NCBI GenBank assembly: GCA_030998225.1
Contig: JAPYXD010000467.1
Coordinates: 248,001 to 312,000 of the forward strand
Direction of reading: 5' to 3'
DNA: 64,000 nt
Source of the DNA: Diplolepis rosae
Lineage: Eukaryota; Arthropoda; Insecta; Hymenoptera; Diplolepididae
Shown: positions 34,087-44,447 of the stretch, piece after piece
Layout of the letters: every line of letters starts with the position of its first letter
Numbering within the stretch: the stretch's first letter is position 1
Program-made: the position numbers and the translations under genes
The notes under the pieces: generated by a model
What the model was told of the DNA's origin: nothing
Database searches by the model: none
The model's input: only the letters and a program-made list of their open reading frames with translations

Positions 34087-37000
34087 AATTTCTGCAGCTC
34101 AACCTCGGGAGAGGGAAGGAAGCCCAGAACCTTCTGATGCAGACTGCCAGGGAGAGGAGAGCCGATGTGTTGCTCATTAGTGAGCAACACAAATGGTCCG
34201 AAAACTCTGCTTGGTACCAGGATGCATATAGGAGGGCTGGGATCCTTGTCTGCAGCCCTGATTTGAGCATCGCGGAGTTCCTGGAGACCGACGCGGGGTT
34301 CGTTTGGGTGGAGGTGGCGGGGGTACGTGTGTACAGCTGCTACTTCTCCCCCAACGATCCTTTCGAGATCTTCGAGACCCAGATCCTCCTCCTTGAGGAA
34401 AGCCTCAAAGAGGCTAGTGGGCGGTCCCTTATTGCGGGTGACTTTAATAGTAAGTCGCCCGAGTGGGGAGAAGCCCGTCTGGACAGGAGGGGTATCTTGG
34501 TCGGTGAGATGGTCGCCAGGAATGACCTGATCGTGTTGAATCGGGGCAGGGATTTTACGTTCAGACGAGGAGCGGGGGGGTCGATTATCGACCTCACGAT
34601 TGCCGCGCCCCGTCTTGCCTCCAGGATAGGCGACTGGTGCGTCCTCGATGTAATAACATTGAGTGACCACCAGTGCATTGAGTTTAGCATCCAGGAACGG
34701 AGTCACCCAGTGAATACGGGAAGGGGCGGCAAGGTAAGGAGCCCCTCCTGGAACACAAAACGACTCAGCAAAGACAAGCTTCGCGAACATCTTGAAGAAA
34801 CCAGGCTCATAGATGAGCTTGGTTGGGCAAGGTCTGCTGGGTCGTTGGAGGACACTGTGCGGGCGGCGAGGCGGAAAGTGGTCGCAGCATGCGACCACTC
34901 CATGCCTCGCCGCGGGCACTGGCGTACCGGGGACTCGATGTACTGGTGGAACGACCAGTTGTCCGTCCTGCGTCGAAAGTGCCTTACAGCGCGGCGGAGT
35001 TTTACCCGCTCAAAGGGTGATCCTCTGCTGCGCGAGGCATGGAAAAAAGCAAAATCAGCTCTGAGGCAAGGCATAAAAAAAGCCGACTTCAGTGCTGGAA
35101 AGACTTGATCGGAGAAGTCGAGAAGGATCCATGGGGTCTCGCCTTCAAAATAGTCACTAAGAGATTGGTGACTAGAAGAAAGACCCCGGGCCTGGATAGT
35201 GCCGATCGTGTCAAGTACATCGTGCGAAGCTTGTTCCCGCATGTAGAGCCGTTCCAAAGACAGGACCGAAGTTCCTGCGTGGTCCGGGGCGAAGAACTCT
35301 TCACTCTCGAAGAACTAAAGAGAGCGGGTGGAAGGCTCAAGGCAAACACAGCGCCGGGGATCGACGGGTTGCCGAACGAGATCCTCAAAGAGGTGATCGG
35401 GGTATACCCGGAGATGCTCCTAGAAGTCTTCAACTCCTGTCTTCGGGAGGGGAGGTTCTTCGCAGACTGGAAGAAGCAGAGGTTGGTCCTGCTGAGGAAA
35501 GGCAACAAACCTCTAGGGGATGCCTCATCGTATAGGCCAATATGTTTATTGGATACGATGGGGAAACTTCTGGAGGAAATGATCCTACAAAGACTACAGG
35601 GTCACATGGTCCGCGAGAATGGTCTCTCGGAAAACCAGTTCGGCTTTCGGAAAGGCAGGTCCACAGTCGACGCCATCCAGGCAGTGGTGGACATCGCCAC
35701 TAAAGCAAGAAGAGGAACTGGTAAGCGTAAGGGATTCTGCGCGTTGATCAGCATTGACATACGCAACGCGTTTAATACCGCGAGATGGAACATCTGCATC
35801 GAGGCGATGGTGCGGAAAAAGGTTCCAGACTACCTGTTACGAATGATAGATGACTATCTGAGCGACAGGTGGCTGATATACGAGGGCGACAAATGGTCTC
35901 TCAAGGAAGAGATGACATGTGGCGCCCCTCAAGGGTCGCGGGTAGGTCCACTCGTCTGGAACGTCATGTACGACGATTTCCTGCGCATGGACCTGCCTGC
36001 TGGAACGAGCATCATCGGCTTCGCGGATGACGCACTTGTCGTGTGCGCCGCTGACGACGTCAAAATCCTGGAGCTGAGGATCAATGATAGTCTGTGGCGG
36101 GCAAAGCGTTGGTTGGATAGCAGATGCCTGAAAATGGCCCCTGAGAAGACCAAGGCTTTGCTGGTCACGGACAGGAGATCCTTCAAATACCCGAGGATCG
36201 TTCTCGGGGAACATGAAATCAAGTGGAAAAAGAGCATTAAGTACCTGGGTGTGCAGTTGGATCGAAGGCTTAGCTTCGGCGAACACCTGCAGATCGCGAC
36301 TGCCAAAGCCATCCAGTGTGGGGCCGCCCTGACTCGGATCATGCCCAACATTGGTGGTCCTAGGGAAGCTAAGAGAAGGCTGGTGGCGAGCGTGGTAAAT
36401 TCGAAGCTGCTTTATGCAGCTCCGATCTGGACAAGTACCCTTAACAACCATGCTATCCTGAAGAAGCTGTTCTCGGCACAGAGAGGTGTGGTGATGAGAA
36501 TTGTCTCAGCATACCGAACTGTGTCGACGAGTGCTGTGCTGGTCCTGGCGAGCGTCCCGCCAATAGATTTATTGGCGGAGGAAAGGCAGGAGACCTTTCA
36601 GCTTCGCAAGGAGCTTACCTGCGCCGACCTGCAGGAAATCGCTCGCGCGAAGGAGGCCATCCGCAAGGATGGAAGGCGCAGACTCGTCGAGAAATGGCAG
36701 ACGAGATGGCATGGTGACCAAACCGGGAGATGGACACACCGTCTGATCCCGGAGCTCGCCACCTGGCTGGATAGAAAGCACGGTCAAGTCGGCTTTTACC
36801 TGGCGCAAGCGCTTTCGGGCCATGGTTGCTTTAATGCGTACCTGAAGCGCTTCAAAAAAAGAGACGATGAGTCGTGCCGCTACTGCGGTTCCCTTGTGGA
36901 TAATGCAGAGCACACACTCTTCGTCTGCGCAAAGTGGGGCGCGGCAAGGGAGGCCCTCGGTCAGGCAGTGGGTGCCGAGCTCACTCCTGACACGATGGTC

Positions 37001-37117
37001 TCTCTCATGCTCCAGTCTGAACAGATTTGGATGTTTATCGAGTCATTCGTCACCCTGGTGATGAAGGCGAGGGAGCTCGATGAGCGTGCAGAGCGTGGCA
37101 ACAATGGGGGCCAGTAG
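34038..37117 (+). pseudogene. R1-clade ORF2 (endonuclease, RT, C-terminal finger), one frameshift
   Basis: 34038-35092 encodes an APE-type endonuclease ('FLQLNLGRGKEAQNLL', 'LIAGDFNSKSPEWGE', 'GGSIIDLTIA', 'LSDHQCIEF') and the pre-RT region. At about 35085-35092 an A-run of seven replaces the eight-base AAAGAAAA of the intact copy, shifting frame. The second frame, open to 37117, carries the RT ('APGIDGLPNEIL', 'GFRKGRSTVDAI', 'GAPQGSRVGPLVWN', 'GFADDALVVCA'). A C-terminal Cys/His motif ('CRYCGSLVDNAEHTLFVC') follows. Full domain set otherwise intact. ORF2 nicks target DNA and copies element RNA onto it. Confidence 0.92.
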
Positions 37118-37485
37118 AAATCGCATCGGGGCCTACACCCGCGGTCCTGCGTCTTGGGCGGACTTGGCTGTTCGCGTCGACCGGGGGAGGAATCTTCTTA
37201 TTCCTTTTCTGGTTGGCGCGGTTGGCCGGCCTGCCTAACTGGCTTGTGCCCTCGGATGGGAGTCCCGGGCGAACGGACGACGGAAGAGACGTACGCGACT
37301 TTAAGCTAGAACCAACTGCCCGCGAAGTTTAAACCCGAAAGGCGGTTCCATGGGCGGTGCATTGGTTCGCGAGAGGGGGTTTTTTGGTTTTAACAGGTAT
37401 GCCTAGACCCGTCCTAGAGAGTCCTGTACAACGTCTATAAAAGATTTCGCCATTTTTCCTCCTCACAAAAAAAAAAAAAAAAAAA
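37118..37485 (+). other. 3' UTR and poly(A) tail of the R1-clade element
   Basis: Ends CCTCCTCAC followed by an A tail of about 20 that merges with the target duplication. The 3' UTR matches the minus-strand 3' UTRs at 59-570 and 52694-53044. Confidence 0.9.
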
Positions 37486-37500
37486 AATATTAATGTATCT
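37486..37500. repeat. Target-site duplication, right copy
   Basis: AATATTAATGTATCT, identical to 31567-31581. Confidence 0.92.
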
Positions 37501-37509
37501 TGTGGTTAA

Positions 37510-40500
37510 CTATTTCTTCTTTGTTGGTATTCTGTCCCATAAACTCTCTCTATAAAAGAAAATAGAAAGGAATGACAAATATAGTGTAGAACCTAAATTG
37601 AAGAGATTGAATAGAATTTAAATGATTTTTAAGACTCACTTAAGTTCAGGTACTAGAACACAAAGATCAACTGCTACTTCTTCCTGGCAGCTATTCAAAT
37701 CATCATAATCAGTAAAAATTTTGTAAATGTATCGTTGTATGAAATTCCATATCAAATGACAAGTACTCGGATAATTAGCATTGACTGCTTGAAAAACTTT
37801 AAAGCAAACATCGACTGCTTTGACAGGACTTTCCATGACATATCTCATCCCATCTACATATACATAAATAGACCTTGGTTCATTGTTATCGCCCACGGCG
37901 AGGATGAAAGGTTGAAGACTATCATTCCGTTCCATTAAAGCCTTTTCCCTATCCTGCAGCATCAAGTCGATATCATTTTCATCCTATAACAGTTATTCAT
38001 TTATTGAGGAATTAAAACTTATACTCTGTTTGTTGAAGCTGAAGACAAATTTCGTACACGTATCTTCAAAAGATTTATGTAGAAACAACGGTAACGAGAA
38101 AAAATTATTTGAAAAATTTATAATCATAACTTACATGAACTAGGAGAAAGAAACTTGTGCATTTCATGTGTCGATAGCCGATAGTTTTTATGAGTTTTAT
38201 TGTTTCTTACTGTAACTGGATTGAAAATAAGTGGCAGGTACCTTTCAGTGATATAATCTAAAATGAATTCCAATACGTTTTACTGAAAGAGGTAAAAAGT
38301 AATGATTGGAAATTGAAAGGAAAAGTATCAAGACAAAAATTTAAGAACTTAAATATTATACTGAATCAATCGAAAGCTATGCAAATCAATTTCAAGAAAA
38401 TGTAAAATTCTTACAACTTTATATTTGACATTTGTTGTTTATTCTAACCATTCGGATTATCTATTAGATCTTCAGAAAGGTCGCCTTTTTTAACACCAGT
38501 CAGTATTACAGCACGCGATAAATGCTCTCATTCAGCATAGAAAGCATTCTTTTTCGCACCAAACATGTAATGGAAATCTTCTAACAATAATTCTAATCCA
38601 TATTGCGTACGAAGAACAGGAAATGTATTCATGCATTCAAAAATTCTGTGCGAATTTAAAAACTCTCCTCGTTCTAAACGGCATAAGCTCCAATTCTCTT
38701 TTAGTGTCTCTGTTGCCTCCACGTTAGACTTAACATACTGCAAAGCTGCTCGAGCTATTGCTCTGTCTTCTTTTGTTAATTCCTGTGCACCCGTCGTATC
38801 TAAAATGATTTTTGATGCATTTTCAAACTTAGTAACAGTTCTAGATTTAAGTCAGTTTTAGCATTTCCCTTTTAAAACAATAATACTCTCGTTCTTGGTT
38901 TTCGTACATATATACTTAGTCACAAGTAAGCGCGATTAGACATTGACAAGCCTTTTCTGGGCAATATTTCTACTACAGAAATGATTTTAAAACCTTTTTT
39001 TGCACATTTTAAAATAAATGTTCATAAGCAGTTAAATATTTGTTGGTATAGATATATTACATCTTTGGATTTTACTAAACTTTCAGAATGAAAATTACCT
39101 ATGTATGTTTTATACATACCTTGCGTAATACTACTTTCATCTTCCACTTCCGTAAATTCGCCTAGTTTGCTTTTCAGATTGCAGTATCTGCTCCATAATT
39201 TACCCCGATGTATAGTTCTAGGTGAATACTTTGTTTTTGGTTTACCAGGCACGAAATATACTCATTCTCGCTCATGAGGATAAGCCAAAACAATTTCCCT
39301 TGCTGCTTGTATAAAAATATCTTTTGCAATCCTAAAAAATAAGCAGTATAGAAAAAAAATATTTATAATAATTTTCAGAACATAAATTTTGATAGGAAAA
39401 TTTCTATTCAGCGTACTTGTTCTTAAATGCAAACTGTTGGAATAAGTAATTGACAACACATCTCACTAAATTTTGTCGCGAATTTTTGTTCAGTATGTCC
39501 CCACTGCTGAGCACTATTTTTCCCTGTACATTTGACTGTAAGTAATCTTTCAGACCCTATAAATCATTCAGAGTCCAATTTCAAATAACAATGTTTACTC
39601 AAATTGTAAACAAACAAATTAAATGATTTCTAAGAATTACATTAGGAAAGAGTGGAATCACAGTCCGATTTTCATTTGTACGAATGTTTTGCGATGAAAC
39701 TGTTTCTAGGATTGGTGTTCTTATCTCCGTCGATTTTTTTTTTACGAATACAAGTGAAGTCACTTTCTATGGCAACTCTGTTTTCAGTCTCCAGCGGCAA
39801 TTTCAATTTTTTCGCACAAGGTTGTTTTTTAGAGTTTCCTGAGTCGAAATCATCAAAGTCAGAGGTTTGAGAAGAAAAGTTTGATTCTTCATTTGAAGAG
39901 AGCTCAAGAATAAATGGACCGTCCTTGCAAATGTTTGTAGATTCAACAGTTTCTACATAAACAAGGTATTTGTAATATTTTACATGCGTTTTCTTTCAAG
40001 ACTGTAGGAATAATATAGAATAATGAAGCTGGAGGTTATATTTTTAAAACTGACGGTGCAGGATTTTTAACTATATTTTAAGAGAATATATTACGATAAA
40101 ATCTGGATCACATTTAAGGTTCCGAAATTTTGTAATTTTGTAATATGGCTTAGGAGGTAGTTCAAAGATAATAAATTCATTAAGCTGAGAACATATGTAA
40201 AGTTTCTAGACGCTTCGAAAACTTAATGTAAATTGAATGAAAATTAAATCCTTACGAGTCTTTTCTGCCTCTTGCAGATTTGCAATTTCTTTTATCGTCA
40301 ACGTTGTTCCATCGACATCAGCTTTCAAATTTTCGACCAGATTTACATTCTATAAAAAAACAGTTGTTGATTATGATGGTCTATCCATTTTTTCGATCGC
40401 ATGCATATATAATTTGTATTTATCATAAACGTCATAAAAATACAAATAAGGGATCTCTTATTCAAAATTGTTGATACTCTAACTGGTAATTATTCAATTT

Positions 40501-40779
40501 CTTCATACCGATGACAGCAATAACTGACGAAAATTTTTTGAGAACTTCAATCTTGGTCCACTTGTTGGTATTAGACGACGTATTTCTTCGTCATCCAATA
40601 ATAAAAATGACTCCTTATCAAATTGATTATCTAAAATTTGTAGCTATTTTGAGAAGTTAATAAAAATAAAATAAAAACACATTATATTTATCACCTTTGA
40701 AATTCTTACCTTCAAATGTATTCATAACAGATTTGTCGCAATTCCAACTGGTTAAGGTAGTTCGAACGAATTCATCCAT
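37510..40779 (-). pseudogene. SAM-domain (SAMD3-like) multi-exon gene, disabled
   Basis: Proposed exons, minus strand: 40779-40710, 40630-40509, 40349-40256, 39952-39641, 39556-39417, 39331-39120, 38840-38449, 38257-38135, 37983-37640, 37549-37510. Almost all sit on GT/AG sites. Exons 1-2 give a SAM-type domain ('FDKESFLLLDDEEIRRLIP', 'GPRLKF'). Later exons give 'TVIPLFPN', 'HRGKLWSRYCNLKSK', 'WSLCRLERGEF' and 'FPVLRTQYGLELLLEDFHYM', then the C-terminal domain ('LQPFILAVGD', 'KAVDVCFKVFQAVNANYPS'). This order matches the SAMD3-like proteins found as large families in fish and arthropods; their function is unknown. Defects: ten As at about 39734-39743 where nine keep frame, in-frame TGA at 39262-39264 and 38528-38530, and frame loss at the exon 6/7 and 8/9 joints. 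Could be a pseudogene or, less likely, a consensus error cluster. Confidence 0.8.
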
Positions 40780-41466
40780 TTTGTTGTTGTTGCTAAAATC
40801 GCATAAAGTAGCTCAATATGAAATTTCTAAATATACGATAAATATAGAGATTTTTCAAAGAGATCTCTAATAAAATCGTAATGCTATACAAATCACCGTA
40901 ATGAACTAGTAAGTTCCTAACCTCACAATCGATGGGTAAATGCTTGCAAGACGTGCGTTACGAAAACTTTGAACGCGTCAAAGTAATCAGGTTAAAAGTT
41001 TTTCTAAGCGCAAAAGTCAAATAAAATACTTACATTTTTCAAAGCCAAGTCCAGCGATTTCACATATGGTTAAAAGCATGAAAAATGTCTGCATTAGCAG
41101 CCGTTGAAGATACCATGAGGGACCTTTTATTCAAACATTACGAATCATGCGTGCTAGGATACACTGATCACGTGACACTTGTGCATTGGCTCAGACAATG
41201 CATGTAACATCTTGAATATTCCAGTTGAACATTTAAGTCAATTAATCTTTAACATATAATATACTTAAGGGTTAAAACCCCAAAAAGATAGTAGATGCTA
41301 TGCATTAATATATGTATGTTCGGCAGTATTATCTTACACTTCTAACATCTCGATTTAAACATCCATTTTGCTCAGTGCACGTATTCTATTTTATGTGACT
41401 TCGCTGCGGATACGAGTTTTTATGTGTACACTTGAATCTAATCTAGTATTGTAGTTGTTTGCGGCG
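40780..41466. other. Upstream region of the SAM-domain gene, non-coding
   Basis: No gene recognised. The stretch would contain the gene's promoter if it was ever expressed. Confidence 0.4.
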
Positions 41467-41770
41467 CTAGTCATTACACTTGATATGTCACTGGTCCCGG
41501 CCATTTTGATTTTATCGATCTTGTGTAGTAGTAGTTAGTTGTAATAGAGCATGCGCAGTTCAACTGTACAAGGCTTTGTCAGTAGGGTGCTAACGCTGTA
41601 CGAAGAAGAAGAAGAATAAGAAGAAGATTCTACTCCGCTGTAAGACTATATGCGCATGCGCAATTCAATTTTTACATTATATTCCTCTGTAACGGAATAC
41701 ACAACATTACGTTACTGTCAGCTGTAATGGAAAAACGAGTTTGCGCGCCAGAGGCACATAAAAATAATTT
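41467..41770 (+). repeat. Fold-back family, single arm with inverted centre
   Basis: 41540-41770 matches the right arm of the fold-back at 20526-21035 ('GTGCTAACGCTGTACGAAGA' ... 'GAGGCACATAAA'). 41467-41512 is the inverse of that element's centre (20763-20815, 'AATGGCC..AACTAGTC'). Confidence 0.75.
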
Positions 41771-41879
41771 TACTTCTCTTGTGCAAAATATTCAATAAAA
41801 CCTCTAAATTCTTATTTGACACTTTCTAACCTAACCAAGAATGAAGGCATGTACTCTCTTTTAAATCCGATTGCTAGAG

Positions 41880-42436
41880 CATTTTTTATAAGGATTAAAA
41901 AAATTACGGGATCTTCTCCTTACAATAGGGAATAAACTGTTATGAAGATAAGAGCAAAAATTTTAAAACGAAGCGCAAGAAAAAAAAAATATAAATAAAA
42001 AAAAAAATTATTTGATAATGCGGCTTATAATGGCTTCTTTATCATTGAACTACATCAAGTAATTAATAAACGCCCTATCAAAATGTTCTTAGAGCATTAA
42101 ATAATCATAGAAAACATATAAACATTTTACATTATCATGAAATAAGTCCTTTAATTATCGCAGATTTACTAGCTGAAGGAAATTGTAAAATGTTTATATG
42201 TTTTCTATGATTATTTAATGCTCTAAGAACATTTTAATAGGGCGTTTATTATTTACTTGATGTAGTTCAATGATAAAGAAGCCATTATAAGTCGCATTAT
42301 CAAATAATTTTTTTTTTTTATTTATATATTTTTTTTCTTGCGCTTCGTTTTAAAATTTTTCCTCTTATCTTCATAAAAGTTTATTCCCTATTGTAACGAG
42401 AAGATCCCGTAATTTTTTCAATCCTTATAAAAAATG
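41880..42436. repeat. Near-perfect hairpin repeat, ~252 bp arms, 52 bp loop
   Basis: Arms 41880-42131 and 42184-42436 are inverted copies with only about ten differences seen. Both contain AACGAAGCGCAAGAAAAAA, a TTATAATGGCTTCTTTATC block and GTTCTTAGAGCATTAAATAA. The loop holds 'CCTTTAATTATCGCAGATTT'. Read-through RNA would form a long duplex. Confidence 0.92.
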
Positions 42437-43324
42437 TTTAGGGATACAATTGTGTCTTAATCTCTTTATGTTACTACGATATCATGCCTTTTGTGACCAC
42501 TATCGGGACCAATTATTATTTTTTTCAATCAGCTGTAAAATAACAGTTTCGTGCTATGTATTATCGACCATTTTCATCTATCGAGTATTTCTCTATAATT
42601 AATATTTAAGCTTTTAAAAAATGAAAAATAACAAAAATCTTAATTTTTACATAAAATTGATGCTCGCGACCTCTACATTTTTTTTTAATCTAAAAAAATT
42701 AGGTAAGTATTTTCTCACCTACAGAAACCAATTGTCGCGATACGGCCGCGGACAAACAAAAATTTTTTTTTTGTGAAACACTCTAACCTTCACTGCAAAT
42801 ACACATTAAAATAAAAAAAATATATAATTCATATAAGATGAAAACTAAACCATTTAAAATCATAACTTCCAAATATCGATTGCTCTCTCTCTCTCTCCCT
42901 CTTTCTTGTATGGACTCTTAATGTCACGGAAATTTGAAAGAGAAACTTCAAATCTCTCAAATTTCTCAAATGAGATTGTCTTGGTTTCGGAAATTTGGGA
43001 GAGAATCTTTAAATTTCTCAAATTGCCGAATTAATAATTCCAACAATAAATCTTTCTCTTACCTGAAATACAATTGCACAAAAAAGTTTTTAATAATTAT
43101 AATCTTCCGATTCCCATTATCTTAAATTTCACACAAAAAAACATTTTAATTTAACAATTTTAAGTTATAACTATTTTCCCAAATTTTACAAAAAAATCCA
43201 AATTTTAAAATAAAAAACTTGATTTAAAATGTTCAATTTATAAACATTTTAAATCGCTAATATTTTAATAATTAAATTCTGACCACTGTTATCCGGGCAA
43301 GATAACTTGTTTTGATTATGCCCA
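42437..43324. other. AT-rich non-coding stretch with a CT microsatellite
   Basis: A TCTCTCTCTCTCTCCCTCTTTC tract lies near 42881-42905. Otherwise no supported feature. A short 63-codon frame at 42934-43125 has no recognisable domain. Confidence 0.5.
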
Positions 43325-43342
43325 GCCCCACGTTGGGCGCCA
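43325..43342 (-). promoter_or_regulatory. Primer binding site of tRNA-Lys type
   Basis: On the minus strand the sequence is TGGCGCCCAACGTGGGGC, the 18-mer known from retroelements primed by tRNA-Lys1,2. Its position directly 3' (on the minus strand) of the L2 copy C sequence indicates that copy C is the 5' LTR of a minus-oriented element. The internal region to the left is otherwise not recognisable. Confidence 0.7.
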
Positions 43343-44446
43343 GTACAGATGCAGGTTTTACCCGTGACCTGTCAACTCGTATTGCTGGTCAGCCCAACAA
43401 ATTTTATTGTTAGTTCGAATCTTCGCGATTTTGTTGAGCGCCAGTCACTCTCTTGAGTGACGAAAGTTTCATGATTTAGGACAAAAGTAAAACACTATCA
43501 TCAGGCGGAGTCAACCAAGTCACAACAGTTTACCGAGTAAATAAATGAGACGCCAGAATCTAATTATTAATATAAGAGGCTGCACCAGATTGATGAAAAT
43601 TATTATCGACTCTATAAAAAATAAAACTTGGTAACAAAGAGAGGATAGGAATTCGGTAAAGATAAAATTTAATAGTTACATTTTCCCTATCGCGAGAGAG
43701 AATGAAGTTAATCACGAAATTAACGATACCAATATGAGAGAGAACACTCGCGAACACTAGAGAGAGAGGCTAAGTGGTCTCGGCTTGGGTGACAGACGCC
43801 ACAATGCGTTAGAGTCAATAAAGTCTGATTACTCTGAATCCCGAGCCACTTGCCAGAAAGAAAAAGTTAAATAAAACCACTTACGCTACCTGTATGACGT
43901 CTCCTAATTCCGGGACGAATCGCAAAACAAATTCTCCTTCCATCCTTTACTATCAAATATCTCAAATATTCCCTTCGGGGTATGTGCAGATTCCAACGTC
44001 TTTCCTTTGGTTGGTTTATTTTGCACTTGCCTTAACGAGTCGTAGGACGAGAGTGGAGAAGAAAGACGCGACGCCGACGAAGTTCCCGACCTGCCCCGCG
44101 AATTACAAGCGTGACCCAATAACGGAGGAAGCAGGTCACATGTCATACATCTAGTAGACGACTAGGCAACACGTGCCTAGTAGTAGTTCAATAGTTGCAC
44201 TCGGCAAATAATTTCTATAAACACGCGGTTCTCTCAATTACAGCGAACGGCGCCTATGGTACATTGGCACTATTATAATCAGTGTCCATTAATATCATAC
44301 GACGTACATTTAGTATCACATAATGTCTAAAATACTAAATATCAAGCCCCGGGGTCTATGTGCCCCCGGGTACGTCTCTCGGGTCACGTGGTGGCATCTG
44401 GTCGTCTTGCGCGTCGCTCTCCAACGATCGATGGCGGCGGTTGTGA
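43343..44446 (-). mobile_element. L2-family LTR, copy C (5' LTR next to PBS)
   Basis: 43648-44360 is nearly identical to copy B. The minus-strand start may be TGTTCACAACC at about 44449, where the inverted-duplication segment begins. The end beside the PBS is at about 43343, but the CA terminus is not clean. The part left of 43648 is absent from copy B. Confidence 0.55.
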
Positions 44447-44447
44447 A

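Larger units (their letters stand above)
31582..37485 (+). mobile_element. Full-length R1-clade non-LTR retrotransposon (5904 bp)
   Basis: Bounded by a perfect 15 bp duplication. Layout: a GC-rich 5' UTR of 1162 bp, ORF1 with zinc knuckles, ORF2 with endonuclease, RT and a C-terminal finger, a 3' UTR of about 350 bp and an A tail of about 20. It landed in the short spacer between two minus-strand genes (SAMD3-like and C2H2), not in 28S rDNA. Two single-base frame errors (ORF1 and ORF2) make this copy non-autonomous, yet both ends are complete and the duplication is perfect, suggesting a fairly recent insertion. Confidence 0.93.

Noticed and set aside
33708..34919. 403-residue minus-strand frame
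   Set aside because: Exact antisense shadow of the R1-clade ORF1/ORF2 overlap. GC-rich coding sequence leaves long open frames on the other strand; no domain.
35837..36451. 204-residue minus-strand frame, and similar plus-strand frames at 53811-55474
   Set aside because: Antisense shadows of the RT region in the plus- and minus-strand R1-clade copies; the same shadow appears in both copies.
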